This document shows positions 1 to 5,697 of a stretch of 7,262 nucleotides of DNA, in pieces. The DNA is from an uncultured Altererythrobacter sp. GTDB taxonomy: Bacteria > Pseudomonadota > Alphaproteobacteria > Sphingomonadales > Sphingomonadaceae. Location of the stretch: positions 1-7,262 of the forward strand of contig CALLIO010000206.1 of assembly GCA_938009055.1 (NCBI GenBank), read 5' to 3'. The translations under genes were made by a program, and so were the position numbers. Each line of letters starts with the position of its first letter. The first letter of the stretch is position 1. The notes beneath the pieces were generated by a model. The model was not told the origin of the DNA. It made no database searches and worked only from the letters and a program-made list of their open reading frames with translations.

Positions 1-458
1 TTCAGCGTTTGGGTCAGGAACCACACGCGCTGTTCGGCCATGTCAGTCCAATCGTCGAGCAAGCCGTCGGTGGCATTGTCACCGGCATTCTCTGCCAGTT
101 CCTTCATGCCTTTCAGGCGTGCGACCAGCTTGGCGTTGTCATCGCGCAATTCGGTCACCATCGCCTCGGCGCTTAGATCGCTATCGTCTTGATCCATGAC
201 TTGCGTTTGCCCTGCAATCGAGCCGACAGAGGTCAGCGTCGCTGCATCGAGCTTGCGCACACGTTCGCCGATGAGATCGATCTGGTCGCGGATTTCGATG
301 GCATGCTCATCGAACAGCAAGTGCAAGTCGCGGAAACGCGGCCCGGCCACATGCCAGTGGAAATTCTTGGTTTTGATGAAGAGCGCAAAGTGATCCGCCA
401 GCAAGCCGTTGAGCTCACTCACGAGGGCAGCTTTGGCATTGTTTGTTGTGGTCGTCAT
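1..458 (-). CDS. dps: Dps family DNA-binding ferritin-like protein (C-terminus cut off by window edge)
   Basis: Dps proteins form 12-subunit shells that oxidise Fe(II) with hydrogen peroxide, store the ferric core and protect DNA in the cytoplasm. The visible 152 residues begin MTTTTNNAKAALVSELNGLL and contain the family signature around KNFHWHVAGPRFRDLHLLFD (residues 31-50). All ferroxidase ligands expected at the dimer interface are present at the spacing seen in E. coli Dps: H34, H46, D50, D61 and E65. The family is usually about 155-170 residues, so only a few residues are missing past position 1. The start is supported by AAGGAG on the minus strand (465-470), six bases before the ATG. 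The Thr/Asn-rich N-terminus is short and has no Lys-rich DNA-binding tail, so DNA binding is not certain. It lies downstream of the GDT1-like gene on the same strand, 97 bases away, and probably has its own promoter. Confidence 0.95.
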   Translation of the reverse strand, partial: MTTTTNNAKAALVSELNGLLADHFALFIKTKNFHWHVAGPRFRDLHLLFDEHAIEIRDQIDLIGERVRKLDAATLTSVGSIAGQTQVMDQDDSDLSAEAMVTELRDDNAKLVARLKGMKELAENAGDNATDGLLDDWTDMAEQRVWFLTQTL

Positions 459-474
459 GAGGCACTCCTTCTTG

Positions 475-485
475 TGTGTGACACA
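475..485. repeat. Short palindrome TGTGTGACACA in the dps leader
   Basis: This is a perfect 5-1-5 inverted repeat (TGTGT, G, ACACA). It lies immediately upstream of the dps ribosome binding site, 17-27 bases before the start codon. It is embedded in a wider CTTG-N13-CAAG frame (471-491). It could be an operator or a leader structure, but it is short enough to arise by chance. Confidence 0.3.
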
Positions 486-527
486 TCCAAGATGGGTGCA
501 AAGCCGAGAACTTAAATCAATTCTCTC

Positions 528-542
528 CGATCAGCTTGATCG
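528..542. repeat. Inverted repeat CGATCA-GCT-TGATCG between the GDT1-like gene and dps
   Basis: A perfect 6-bp stem with a 3-base loop lies 13 bases beyond the stop of the GDT1-like gene and 70 bases upstream of the dps start. On the minus strand no T-run follows it, so it does not look like a classic intrinsic terminator. An operator for dps is an alternative reading. Confidence 0.35.
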
Positions 543-555
543 ATAAACTCAATCG

Positions 556-1113
556 TCAGATCAGTTGACGAGCGGAAAGACCGATCAAAACGCCGCCGAT
601 AAGCGCGGCAATCGCCAGCAGTCTGCGGATCATCTTCAGCGGCCATTGTTCCAGCTCTGCGCCCATTGTCCACGCTAATGCCAGCGCCGCCGCGCCGCCA
701 AGCGCACCGCCCAAACCGGCGACCGGTGCCATTGTCGCACCGGCGGCAAAGGCGAAGACAGCAAAGCGCGCCGCATCGCGCACTTGAGCAGCGGCAAGCA
801 CAATTCCAAATGCGCCGAGCGATTGCGTGGGTTCATCCGCCTTTTTCATCTTCACCGGCCAAGCCAGCTCAATCGCCGCCGCAATCAGCGCAAAGGCGAT
901 CAGCATGTGCTGCGCACGAACCGGCAAAAGGGCTGCGATACCCGATCCGGCAAAAGCCATGGCTGCCGCTGACAAGGCGCACACGATTACACCGATGATG
1001 ATGAGCGATCCTGCCCCGCCAGAGCTTTCCGACATGCGCGCCATCATCAGCTGGTCGCGCGCGCCGATGGAAAGCGCAAAAACGGCGATCAGGCAGAACA
1101 GAAACGACTCCAT
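556..1113 (-). CDS. Divergent TMEM165/GDT1-like (UPF0016) small membrane protein
   Basis: GDT1 family proteins are inner-membrane cation (Mn2+/Ca2+)/H+ exchangers of six helices in two inverted halves, each half carrying an E-x-G-D-K/R-T/S motif. This 185-residue protein has the same length and layout. It starts MESFLFCLIAVFALSIGARDQ, has a first hydrophobic half (about 1-85), a short charged cytoplasmic linker (87-98, VKMKKADEPTQS), and a second half ending in a typical GVLIGLSAR segment. The position of the first motif reads S15-I-G-A-R-D-Q-L instead of E-I-G-D-R-T-Q-L. The second reads Q110-V-R-D-A-A-R-F instead of E-M-G-D-K-T-Q-F. The acidic metal-binding residues are therefore mostly lost and transport is doubtful. 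I chose the ATG at 1113 because relatives start at this point; an in-frame ATG at 1149 would add 12 residues that are not hydrophobic. Neither start has a strong ribosome binding site. Family assignment is from motif layout and is moderately sure. Confidence 0.65.
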   Translation of the reverse strand: MESFLFCLIAVFALSIGARDQLMMARMSESSGGAGSLIIIGVIVCALSAAAMAFAGSGIAALLPVRAQHMLIAFALIAAAIELAWPVKMKKADEPTQSLGAFGIVLAAAQVRDAARFAVFAFAAGATMAPVAGLGGALGGAAALALAWTMGAELEQWPLKMIRRLLAIAALIGGVLIGLSARQLI

Positions 1114-1126
1114 GGCAATTTGCTTA

Positions 1127-1136
1127 GCTTGCAAGC
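1127..1136. promoter_or_regulatory. Palindrome GCTTGCAAGC in the divergent intergenic region
   Basis: This perfect 10-base palindrome sits in the 74-base gap between the divergent starts of the GDT1-like gene (1113) and the SDR gene (1188), where both promoters must lie. A second small inverted repeat, CTCAA-N4-TTGAG (1162-1175), lies just before the SDR ribosome binding site. A role as an operator is a guess. I could not find a convincing -35/-10 pair. Confidence 0.25.
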
Positions 1137-1187
1137 CCCTCCCATGCACGCCAAAAGCTACCTCAACTATTTGAGAGGGAATCGACT

Positions 1188-1982
1188 ATGAAATTGGAAA
1201 GCGGAATGGCAGCGGTGGTAACCGGCGGCGCATCGGGTTTAGGCCGGGCAAGCGCGCAAGCATTGGCAGATGCAGGATGCAAAGTCGCGATCTTCGACAT
1301 CAATGACGAAGACGGCGAGGCCCATGCCAAGGCGATTGGCGGCACCTTCCACCATGTCGATATTATGGACGAGCAATCCGTCCTCGATGGCTTTGAAGCC
1401 GCGCGCGCCGCCAATGGGCAGGAACGCGCAACCGTGCATTGCGCAATGGCATCGCGGCGCGGCAAGACAATCGGCTGGGACAAGGAAAAGGGCGCCTACA
1501 AACGCCTTCCGACCGAAGATTACGCTTTTGGCGCAGAAGGCATTCTGGTGGCGAGCTACCGTGTCGCCTCAATCTCGGCGCTTGGAATGGCCAATGCTGA
1601 TCCGCTCAATGATGATGGCGAGCGCGGCTCGATCACCCTGACCGCCTCGGTCGCGGCGGAAGATGGTCAGATCGGACAGATCATCTATGGTTCTTGCAAG
1701 GCGGGCGTAAACGGGCTGGTGCTGCCAATGGCACGCGAGCTGATGGATTTGGGCATCCGGGTGAATTCGGTAATGCCGGGTATCTTCAACACGCCGCTGT
1801 TTAGAGGAATGAAAGAGCGCAACCGGGCTGTTTGGGATCAGCTCAACGCCTCTGTGCCCTTCCCCAAACGCTTGGGCGAACCGGAAGAATTTGCTTCGCT
1901 GATCGTCGAAATTGCCAGCAACACATACATAAATGGGCACCAGTTCCGCTTGGATGGCGCGATCCGCATGCCGCCGCGCTAG
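1188..1982 (+). CDS. SDR family NAD(P)-dependent oxidoreductase, 3-hydroxyacyl-CoA dehydrogenase type II (HSD10)-like
   Basis: This 264-residue Rossmann-fold protein resembles HSD17B10-type dehydrogenases, which oxidise 3-hydroxyacyl-CoA or hydroxysteroid substrates with NAD+. Residues seen are the glycine-rich TGGASGLG (12-19), an acidic D37 after the second strand (favours NAD over NADP), VDI (57-59, D58 for the adenine ring), S154, Y167 and K171 (catalytic Ser-Tyr-x3-Lys, in the YGSCK context), and the family's C-terminal signature NGHQFRLDGAIRMPP. Two departures stand out. The NNAG/NCAG motif is replaced by HCAM (84-87), and the region that should hold the catalytic Asn on helix 4 (about 112-120, YAFGAEGIL) has no Asn. 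The start has GAGAGGG (1173-1179) eight bases upstream. It is transcribed alone, divergent from the GDT1-like gene and followed by a LacI gene 125 bases on. The substrate cannot be told from sequence. Confidence 0.9.
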   Translation: MKLESGMAAVVTGGASGLGRASAQALADAGCKVAIFDINDEDGEAHAKAIGGTFHHVDIMDEQSVLDGFEAARAANGQERATVHCAMASRRGKTIGWDKEKGAYKRLPTEDYAFGAEGILVASYRVASISALGMANADPLNDDGERGSITLTASVAAEDGQIGQIIYGSCKAGVNGLVLPMARELMDLGIRVNSVMPGIFNTPLFRGMKERNRAVWDQLNASVPFPKRLGEPEEFASLIVEIASNTYINGHQFRLDGAIRMPPR

Positions 1983-2045
1983 GCGGCCCTCGTTCTAATC
2001 TACTGGCCCACGCTCATTAAGAGCATTGCGGGAAAGCGCCAATTT

Positions 2046-2060
2046 GTGCATATTATGCGC
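2046..2060. promoter_or_regulatory. Putative operator overlapping a -10-like box upstream of the lacI-family gene
   Basis: GTGCATA-T-TATGCGC is a near-perfect odd-centred palindrome (core GCATATTATGC, 2048-2058) located 48-62 bases before the repressor start. Its centre contains TATTAT (2051-2056), which resembles a -10 element, with a loose -35-like TTGCGG at 2026-2031 (spacer 19). LacI-family proteins usually bind palindromes of about 14-20 bases, often autoregulating, so this is the best candidate operator in the window. This is inference from position and symmetry only. Confidence 0.35.
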
Positions 2061-2107
2061 AGGCTCGCCCAATATCGGTTGCGGCGAAGCAAGAGGATGG
2101 ATGTCTG

Positions 2108-3130
2108 ATGGCGCAAACCTCGCGCAAAAGCACAGCATGGGATGTCGCCGAAAAGGCGGGGGTCAGCCAATCGACGGTCAGCCGCGTGTTTACCGGCTCG
2201 ACCCGGATTTCCGAACCCACACGCACCCGCGTTCTCGATGCGGCCAAAGCGCTGGACTATCTGCCCGATAAGCGCGCATCGCGCCTTCGCAGCGGCCATA
2301 CCGGCGTTGTCGCAGTGGTGGTTATCACACGCGCTCAGGATGGCGCGCGCGAGGTAAACCCCTTTGCTTATGCCTTGCTGGGCAGTGTGTGCCGCGCGGC
2401 TTCGGAGAAGGGTTATGAAACGCTCGTGTCCTTCCAATCCAATGAAGACGAGTTTTATGGCCGCTATGTCGAACAGCGCGATGCCGATGCGATGATCGTT
2501 TTGGGCACCACCCAAAACCCCGAAGGATGGTCGCATTTTCGCACTTTGCTAGACGAAGATGATCGCGCGATTTGCTGGGGGCTTCCCTATGACGAAGTGC
2601 GCTCTGTGCGTTCGGACAACCAGCAAGGGGGCAGGATCGCGGCTGATCATTTGTGGTCATCGGGCTATCGCAAGCCGGTTTTTCTGGGGCCAATTGATAC
2701 AGCCCAACGCCAGTTTCACGAACGCTACGAAGGGTTTGTCGATGGCCTCAAAGCCCATGGTGGCGAAGCGATTGTGATGCGCGACATGCACTCTGCCAAC
2801 AGAATCGAGCAGGGTCGCGAGGCGATTGCTTTGCTAGAGGCTGAAAGAACTGAATATGACGCGATTTTCGCGGCTTGCGACCGAATTGCGCTTGGCGCTT
2901 TGGAGGCTCTGCAAGAACGCGGCATATCTGTTCCAGCAGATGTCGGCATCATGGGCTATGACGGAATTGCCGAGACAAAACACTCAAACCCGCCGCTTAC
3001 CACGATCAAACCCGATCTAGAGGAAGCTGGGCGGCTATTGGTCGCGCAGGTTCTGGGCGGCGATGATGCTGACAAGAACGCCAATCTCGCTCCGGTGGAA
3101 CTCATCGCGCGATCAAGCACACAAAAATAG
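2108..3130 (+). CDS. LacI-family transcriptional regulator
   Basis: This 340-residue repressor-type regulator has the full LacI architecture. The N-terminal helix-turn-helix spans about residues 9-30 (TAWDVAEKAGVSQSTVSRVF), followed by the hinge helix region (52-62, LPDKRASRLRS). A periplasmic-binding-protein-like effector domain covers about 66-335. Typical effector-domain marks include VRSDNQQGG (167-175), FAACDRIALGALEAL (254-268), and the late PADVGIMGYDGI (276-287). Members bind sugars or nucleosides as effectors. The ligand cannot be read here and no sugar-use genes are next to it, so its targets may be remote or limited to itself and the lipoprotein that follows. An AGAGGA precedes the start at a rather long 11-base distance; an ATG at 2101 is in another frame. 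Its TAG stop abuts the next gene's Shine-Dalgarno, implying a two-gene transcript. Confidence 0.95.
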   Translation: MAQTSRKSTAWDVAEKAGVSQSTVSRVFTGSTRISEPTRTRVLDAAKALDYLPDKRASRLRSGHTGVVAVVVITRAQDGAREVNPFAYALLGSVCRAASEKGYETLVSFQSNEDEFYGRYVEQRDADAMIVLGTTQNPEGWSHFRTLLDEDDRAICWGLPYDEVRSVRSDNQQGGRIAADHLWSSGYRKPVFLGPIDTAQRQFHERYEGFVDGLKAHGGEAIVMRDMHSANRIEQGREAIALLEAERTEYDAIFAACDRIALGALEALQERGISVPADVGIMGYDGIAETKHSNPPLTTIKPDLEEAGRLLVAQVLGGDDADKNANLAPVELIARSSTQK

Positions 3131-3134
3131 GAGG
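3130..3134 (+). promoter_or_regulatory. Ribosome binding site GGAGG overlapping the lacI-family stop codon
   Basis: The last G of the TAG stop (3128-3130) is the first G of GGAGG, five bases before a GTG start at 3140. This decides the GTG as start of the lipoprotein gene and suggests translational coupling with the regulator. Confidence 0.7.
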
Positions 3135-3139
3135 CGATT

Positions 3140-3610
3140 GTGAAGAAGCATATTGTTTTGGCCACGATCGGCGCGCTGCTATTGGGTGCATGCAGCCAGT
3201 CTGACACTCCTGCCGAAGACGCTGAAAACGCAGCCGAAGCCTCTGGCGAAACTGCTGGCGCTGACGAGACAACAGGCAATGCCACCGCCAGTTCCGATGA
3301 CACCGCCACAATCCCCGCAGCCTTTCACGGGGTGTGGGATTACGTCGAGGGCAGCTGCGCACCTGAAAGCGACCTGCGGGTTGAGGTGAAGCCGCAAATG
3401 GTGATCTTCTATGAATCGCTCGGCACGGTCGAGGCGGTCACCACAGTCGACGAGCAAACCGTTTCGGTCACCCTGGCGATGGAAGGCGAAGGCGAAACTT
3501 GGGAAACAACGCGGGTCTTCACCCTAATAAAGGATGGCGCGGGGATGACTCAGTCGGATGCGCCAGCGGGCGCGGGCTATGATCCTTTCGAGCTTAAACG
3601 CTGCGAATAG
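3140..3610 (+). CDS. Small lipoprotein of unknown function
   Basis: This 156-residue protein, with a GTG start, has a lipoprotein signal peptide: MKKH, a hydrophobic stretch (5-15) and lipobox LGAC with the acylated cysteine at C18. Ser at +2 predicts sorting to the outer membrane by the Lol rule for proteobacteria. Residues 19-57 form an acidic Ala/Glu/Thr/Ser-rich, probably disordered tether. The folded part (about 58-156) starts IPAAFHGVWDYVEGSC and ends YDPFELKRCE. It looks like a small beta-rich domain, and C73 and C155 could form a disulfide in the periplasm. I do not recognise a named family; similar short lipoproteins with an F-x-G-x-W-D opening are common in sphingomonads. It is coupled to the LacI-family gene upstream and converges on the minus-strand CxxC gene with only six bases between stops. 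Confidence 0.85.
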   Translation: MKKHIVLATIGALLLGACSQSDTPAEDAENAAEASGETAGADETTGNATASSDDTATIPAAFHGVWDYVEGSCAPESDLRVEVKPQMVIFYESLGTVEAVTTVDEQTVSVTLAMEGEGETWETTRVFTLIKDGAGMTQSDAPAGAGYDPFELKRCE

Positions 3611-3616
3611 GAACGC

Positions 3617-4015
3617 TTAGGCAGCAAGCATTTTTGACCCGAAATGCCGTGTCAGCCGATCCTCGACAGACTGGATCAGCCCATCCAGCGAGGCCAGCGC
3701 ATCCAGTTCTTGCGCAGGGACAAGCATTTGCGGCGCGCCGTCACCGCGCGTGACCAATATCGCCGGTAGATCCGGCTGCTTGCCTGGATAAGCCTCGGCA
3801 AAATCATCCTTGTGATGAAAGACAATCTTGAGCGGGAGCGTATCCAAAAACCGCTTCCACTGGCCGTGCATTGACACGGTTCCATATGTCAGCGCGCATA
3901 GCGAGCAGGGATAGGTTTCCGGCTTTAACGCTTTGTGCAGCGCATGCAGCACGGCGTTCACCGCGCCGCTATCCGCATTGTAGACGATCAGCATTTGTGC
4001 AGAATTTGTGCTCAT
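3617..4015 (-). CDS. Conserved hypothetical protein with YNADSG and CxxC motifs
   Basis: This is a 132-residue soluble protein without a signal peptide. Its strongest marks are an N-terminal beta strand leading to YNADSG (12-17), then CSLCALTYG (37-45, a CxxC pair at C37 and C40), a W53-containing helix, and the FHHKDDF segment (66-72). I recall a widespread family of about 130 residues with the same order of motifs (YNADSG, then C-x-LC-ALTYG, then a KKEW-like helix) but no established function. The CxxC could be redox active or bind a metal; the fold may be thioredoxin-like, which is a guess. The start is supported by AAGG (4022-4025) plus AGGA just before the ATG. It lies 49 bases downstream of the Nmad3-like gene on the same strand, so the two may be co-transcribed. 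Confidence 0.8.
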   Translation of the reverse strand: MSTNSAQMLIVYNADSGAVNAVLHALHKALKPETYPCSLCALTYGTVSMHGQWKRFLDTLPLKIVFHHKDDFAEAYPGKQPDLPAILVTRGDGAPQMLVPAQELDALASLDGLIQSVEDRLTRHFGSKMLAA

Positions 4016-4064
4016 ATCCTGCCTTTCGAACGGCTTAGCGGACCGGTTACACTATTTCGGAGAA

Positions 4065-4790
4065 TTATTCGCGCTCAATCTCTGCAATGATATCCGCAAG
4101 CCAATCGCGCGGCGCCGTGCGGCGACCAATATCGGCGACAAATTCCTGTCCGCGCGCTACGCTTTGCAACCGGCCACCTCTAATCCAGCGCGTAGGACGA
4201 TCATGATAGCTCAGCCCGCCCGGTTGCAGCCATGCAGGGCGCTTCCACAAACTCGCCGGGCCTTCGGGCACGGTTAAGCGCAATGCTTCACTGGCTGGCG
4301 CGTTGCAGCGCCCCTTGCCGACATAGATAACATCGTTCTTGGCATGCATAGCCAAGGCATGCGGGTGTTTAAGGTCGATCAGCCATTCCGGCGCGCCATG
4401 CGCAAGCGGCACGATCAACTCGATGCGCTGATAGCCAAAGAACCGATGATGCAGCTCGCCAGAATCCTCAGCTCGGAACAGGCCAAAGAAGAGGAACACA
4501 TCGCCTTCCCCCACCCCTTGCCGTTCGAGATGGGTTTGCGCAGCGCCGCACTGGCCGAACAGGCAAATGCCATCATCGGTGAACATCGGATCGTGATGGC
4601 ACAGATCATCTGCGCCAATCTTTCCCCGGCTCGCTTGTGCCGCGTATTCAGCCATTCCAAGCTCGCCATAGCGCGTCTGCGAGGCGGCCCCAGCAGGGAT
4701 CGGCAGGCTGAGCGCACGCCCATCGACAACCGGCGAAGCACCCCCGCCCGCTGCACTATCGAACCCTTTTCGGCTGAAAATAACCCTCAT
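4065..4790 (-). CDS. Putative Nmad3 (nucleotide modification associated domain 3) family protein
   Basis: This 241-residue cytoplasmic protein carries a dense set of motifs that I associate with the Nmad3 family, proposed by comparative genomics to act in nucleic acid or nucleotide modification; the reaction is not known to me. Motifs in order are SRKGFDS (6-12), SPVVDGRALSLPIP (19-32), TRYGEL (39-44), CHHDP (64-68), FGQCGAAQTHLE (78-89), GDVFLFFGLFR (96-106), FFGYQRI (117-123), HPH (142-144), LSYHDR (193-198) and GQEFV (214-218). The conserved His, Asp, Gln and Arg residues suggest an enzyme. It has no signal peptide or membrane segment and appears full length. The ATG at 4790 starts MRVIFSRKGF, the usual beginning of the family; its ribosome binding site is weak. 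It is divergent from the nucleotidyltransferase gene, with 87 bases between the starts, and upstream of the CxxC gene. Family identity is from memory of motifs and needs a profile search. Confidence 0.7.
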   Translation of the reverse strand: MRVIFSRKGFDSAAGGGASPVVDGRALSLPIPAGAASQTRYGELGMAEYAAQASRGKIGADDLCHHDPMFTDDGICLFGQCGAAQTHLERQGVGEGDVFLFFGLFRAEDSGELHHRFFGYQRIELIVPLAHGAPEWLIDLKHPHALAMHAKNDVIYVGKGRCNAPASEALRLTVPEGPASLWKRPAWLQPGGLSYHDRPTRWIRGGRLQSVARGQEFVADIGRRTAPRDWLADIIAEIERE

Positions 4791-4863
4791 TCATCTTGCA
4801 TTGCAGAGGGAATGGCATGCTGGCAAGCTTGGCGTGGGACTTGCGAAAAGCGCTCAGCAGACT

Positions 4864-4869
4864 AGGTGG
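4864..4869 (+). promoter_or_regulatory. Ribosome binding site AGGTGG deciding the nucleotidyltransferase start
   Basis: AGGTGG lies eight bases before the ATG at 4878. A GTG at 4866 in the same frame would lie inside this site and would add only VNR-type residues before the conserved MKVTALIMAG, so the ATG is preferred. Confidence 0.65.
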
Positions 4870-4877
4870 TTAATCGT

Positions 4878-5675
4878 ATGAAAGTCACAGCTCTTATTAT
4901 GGCAGGCAAGCGCTCGGGTGTGCTCGACCCCTTGGCTGAGCGCGCGAATGTTGCGCAAAAATGCGTTGCGCCGGTGCTTGGCGTGCCAATGGTCGAGCGG
5001 GTGGTCCGCGAAGTCGCTGCATGTGAACATGTCGATGCGATCCGTATCGTTGCACATGAACCCGATGAAATTGCTGAGCTGCCTACCGTCAAACCGTTGG
5101 TGGAAGAAGGTCGCCTGACCTTTCACGAGGGCAAGTTCAACATCGTCGACAGCGTCTTTTCCGGCGCTGAAGGTGCGCAATTCCCCGTGATGATTACCAC
5201 GGCGGACAATTGCCTTGTCACCTCAGAAGGTTATAGCGAGTTCATCACCAAAGCCTTGGCCGCAGAAGCGGGTGCTGCCGCTGCTCTAGCGCGCAAACAG
5301 GATGTGCAGGCCGCCGATCCTGAAGGGCAAAAGAAGTTCTACGAATTCACCGATGGCGGCTATTCCAATTGTAACACCTATTGGATCGGATCATCTGAGG
5401 CGTTGAGCGCAGCTGAAATCATGCGCGAAGGGGGACAATTCGTTAAATTCCCTCGCCGGATTGCCAAGGCATTTGGCTGGATGAACTTGATCCGCTTCTA
5501 TTTTGGCTGGGGCACTAAGGAAATGATCTTTGGTCAGGTCTCCAAACGGTTTGGCTTCAAGGTCACGCCTATTGTCATGTCAAAGGGTGATTATGCGATC
5601 GATGTCGACAATTTCCGCACGTTTGATGTGACCGAACGCATGCTGAAAAAGCGTGAGGCGGACGCTTCGGCCTAA
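4878..5675 (+). CDS. MobA/CofC-like nucleotidyltransferase (NTP transferase domain protein)
   Basis: This 265-residue protein has the GT-A-like fold of NTP transferases that couple a phosphorylated sugar, alcohol or cofactor to an NTP, releasing pyrophosphate. Visible marks are the N-terminal LIMAGKRSG (6-14, in place of the common GGxGxR loop), KCVAPVLGVPMVERVV (28-43, substrate and base binding), the metal-binding TTADNCLVT (107-115), a SNCN turn (163-166), and the late DYAIDVDN (238-245, second metal Asp). Residues 188-212 are basic and aromatic (FVKFPRRIAKAFGW and following), which might dock on the membrane surface. This would fit a lipid-linked or membrane-bound product, but is inference. 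It begins a plus-strand unit with the flippase gene 22 bases downstream, so its product is likely a precursor for a molecule carried by that flippase. Which NTP and substrate it uses cannot be told. Confidence 0.85.
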   Translation: MKVTALIMAGKRSGVLDPLAERANVAQKCVAPVLGVPMVERVVREVAACEHVDAIRIVAHEPDEIAELPTVKPLVEEGRLTFHEGKFNIVDSVFSGAEGAQFPVMITTADNCLVTSEGYSEFITKALAAEAGAAAALARKQDVQAADPEGQKKFYEFTDGGYSNCNTYWIGSSEALSAAEIMREGGQFVKFPRRIAKAFGWMNLIRFYFGWGTKEMIFGQVSKRFGFKVTPIVMSKGDYAIDVDNFRTFDVTERMLKKREADASA

Positions 5676-5697
5676 ACGGCGAGCAGGCCCAAAAGCA

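Noticed and set aside
189..515. 108-residue plus-strand open frame opposite dps
   Set aside because: The minus strand encodes a clear Dps with all ferroxidase residues. The plus-strand translation has no family marks and no good ribosome binding site.
1114..1149. Twelve-residue N-terminal extension of the GDT1-like protein from an upstream ATG
   Set aside because: The extension is hydrophilic, not typical of the family, and has no better ribosome binding site than the internal ATG at 1113.
2012..2024. GCTC-ATTAA-GAGC hairpin after the SDR gene as a terminator
   Set aside because: The stem is only four base pairs and there is no T-run after it, so I do not call it a terminator.
2000..2536. 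178-residue minus-strand open frame opposite the LacI-family gene
   Set aside because: It is antisense to an intact LacI architecture and its translation shows no domain.
3600..3625. GCTGC/GCAGC inverted repeat across the convergent gene ends as a bidirectional terminator
   Set aside because: The stem is five base pairs with a 16-base loop and no T-tracts; it is too weak to support.
4344..4865. 173-residue plus-strand open frame opposite the Nmad3-like gene
   Set aside because: It lies antisense to a frame with strong family motifs. Its own translation is Arg/Ala/Cys-rich with no recognisable domain, so it reads as a shadow.
5653..5697. GTG start giving a longer flippase that overlaps the nucleotidyltransferase gene
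   Set aside because: The added residues are a basic stretch absent from typical flippases, which begin just before the first helix, as with the ATG at 5698.
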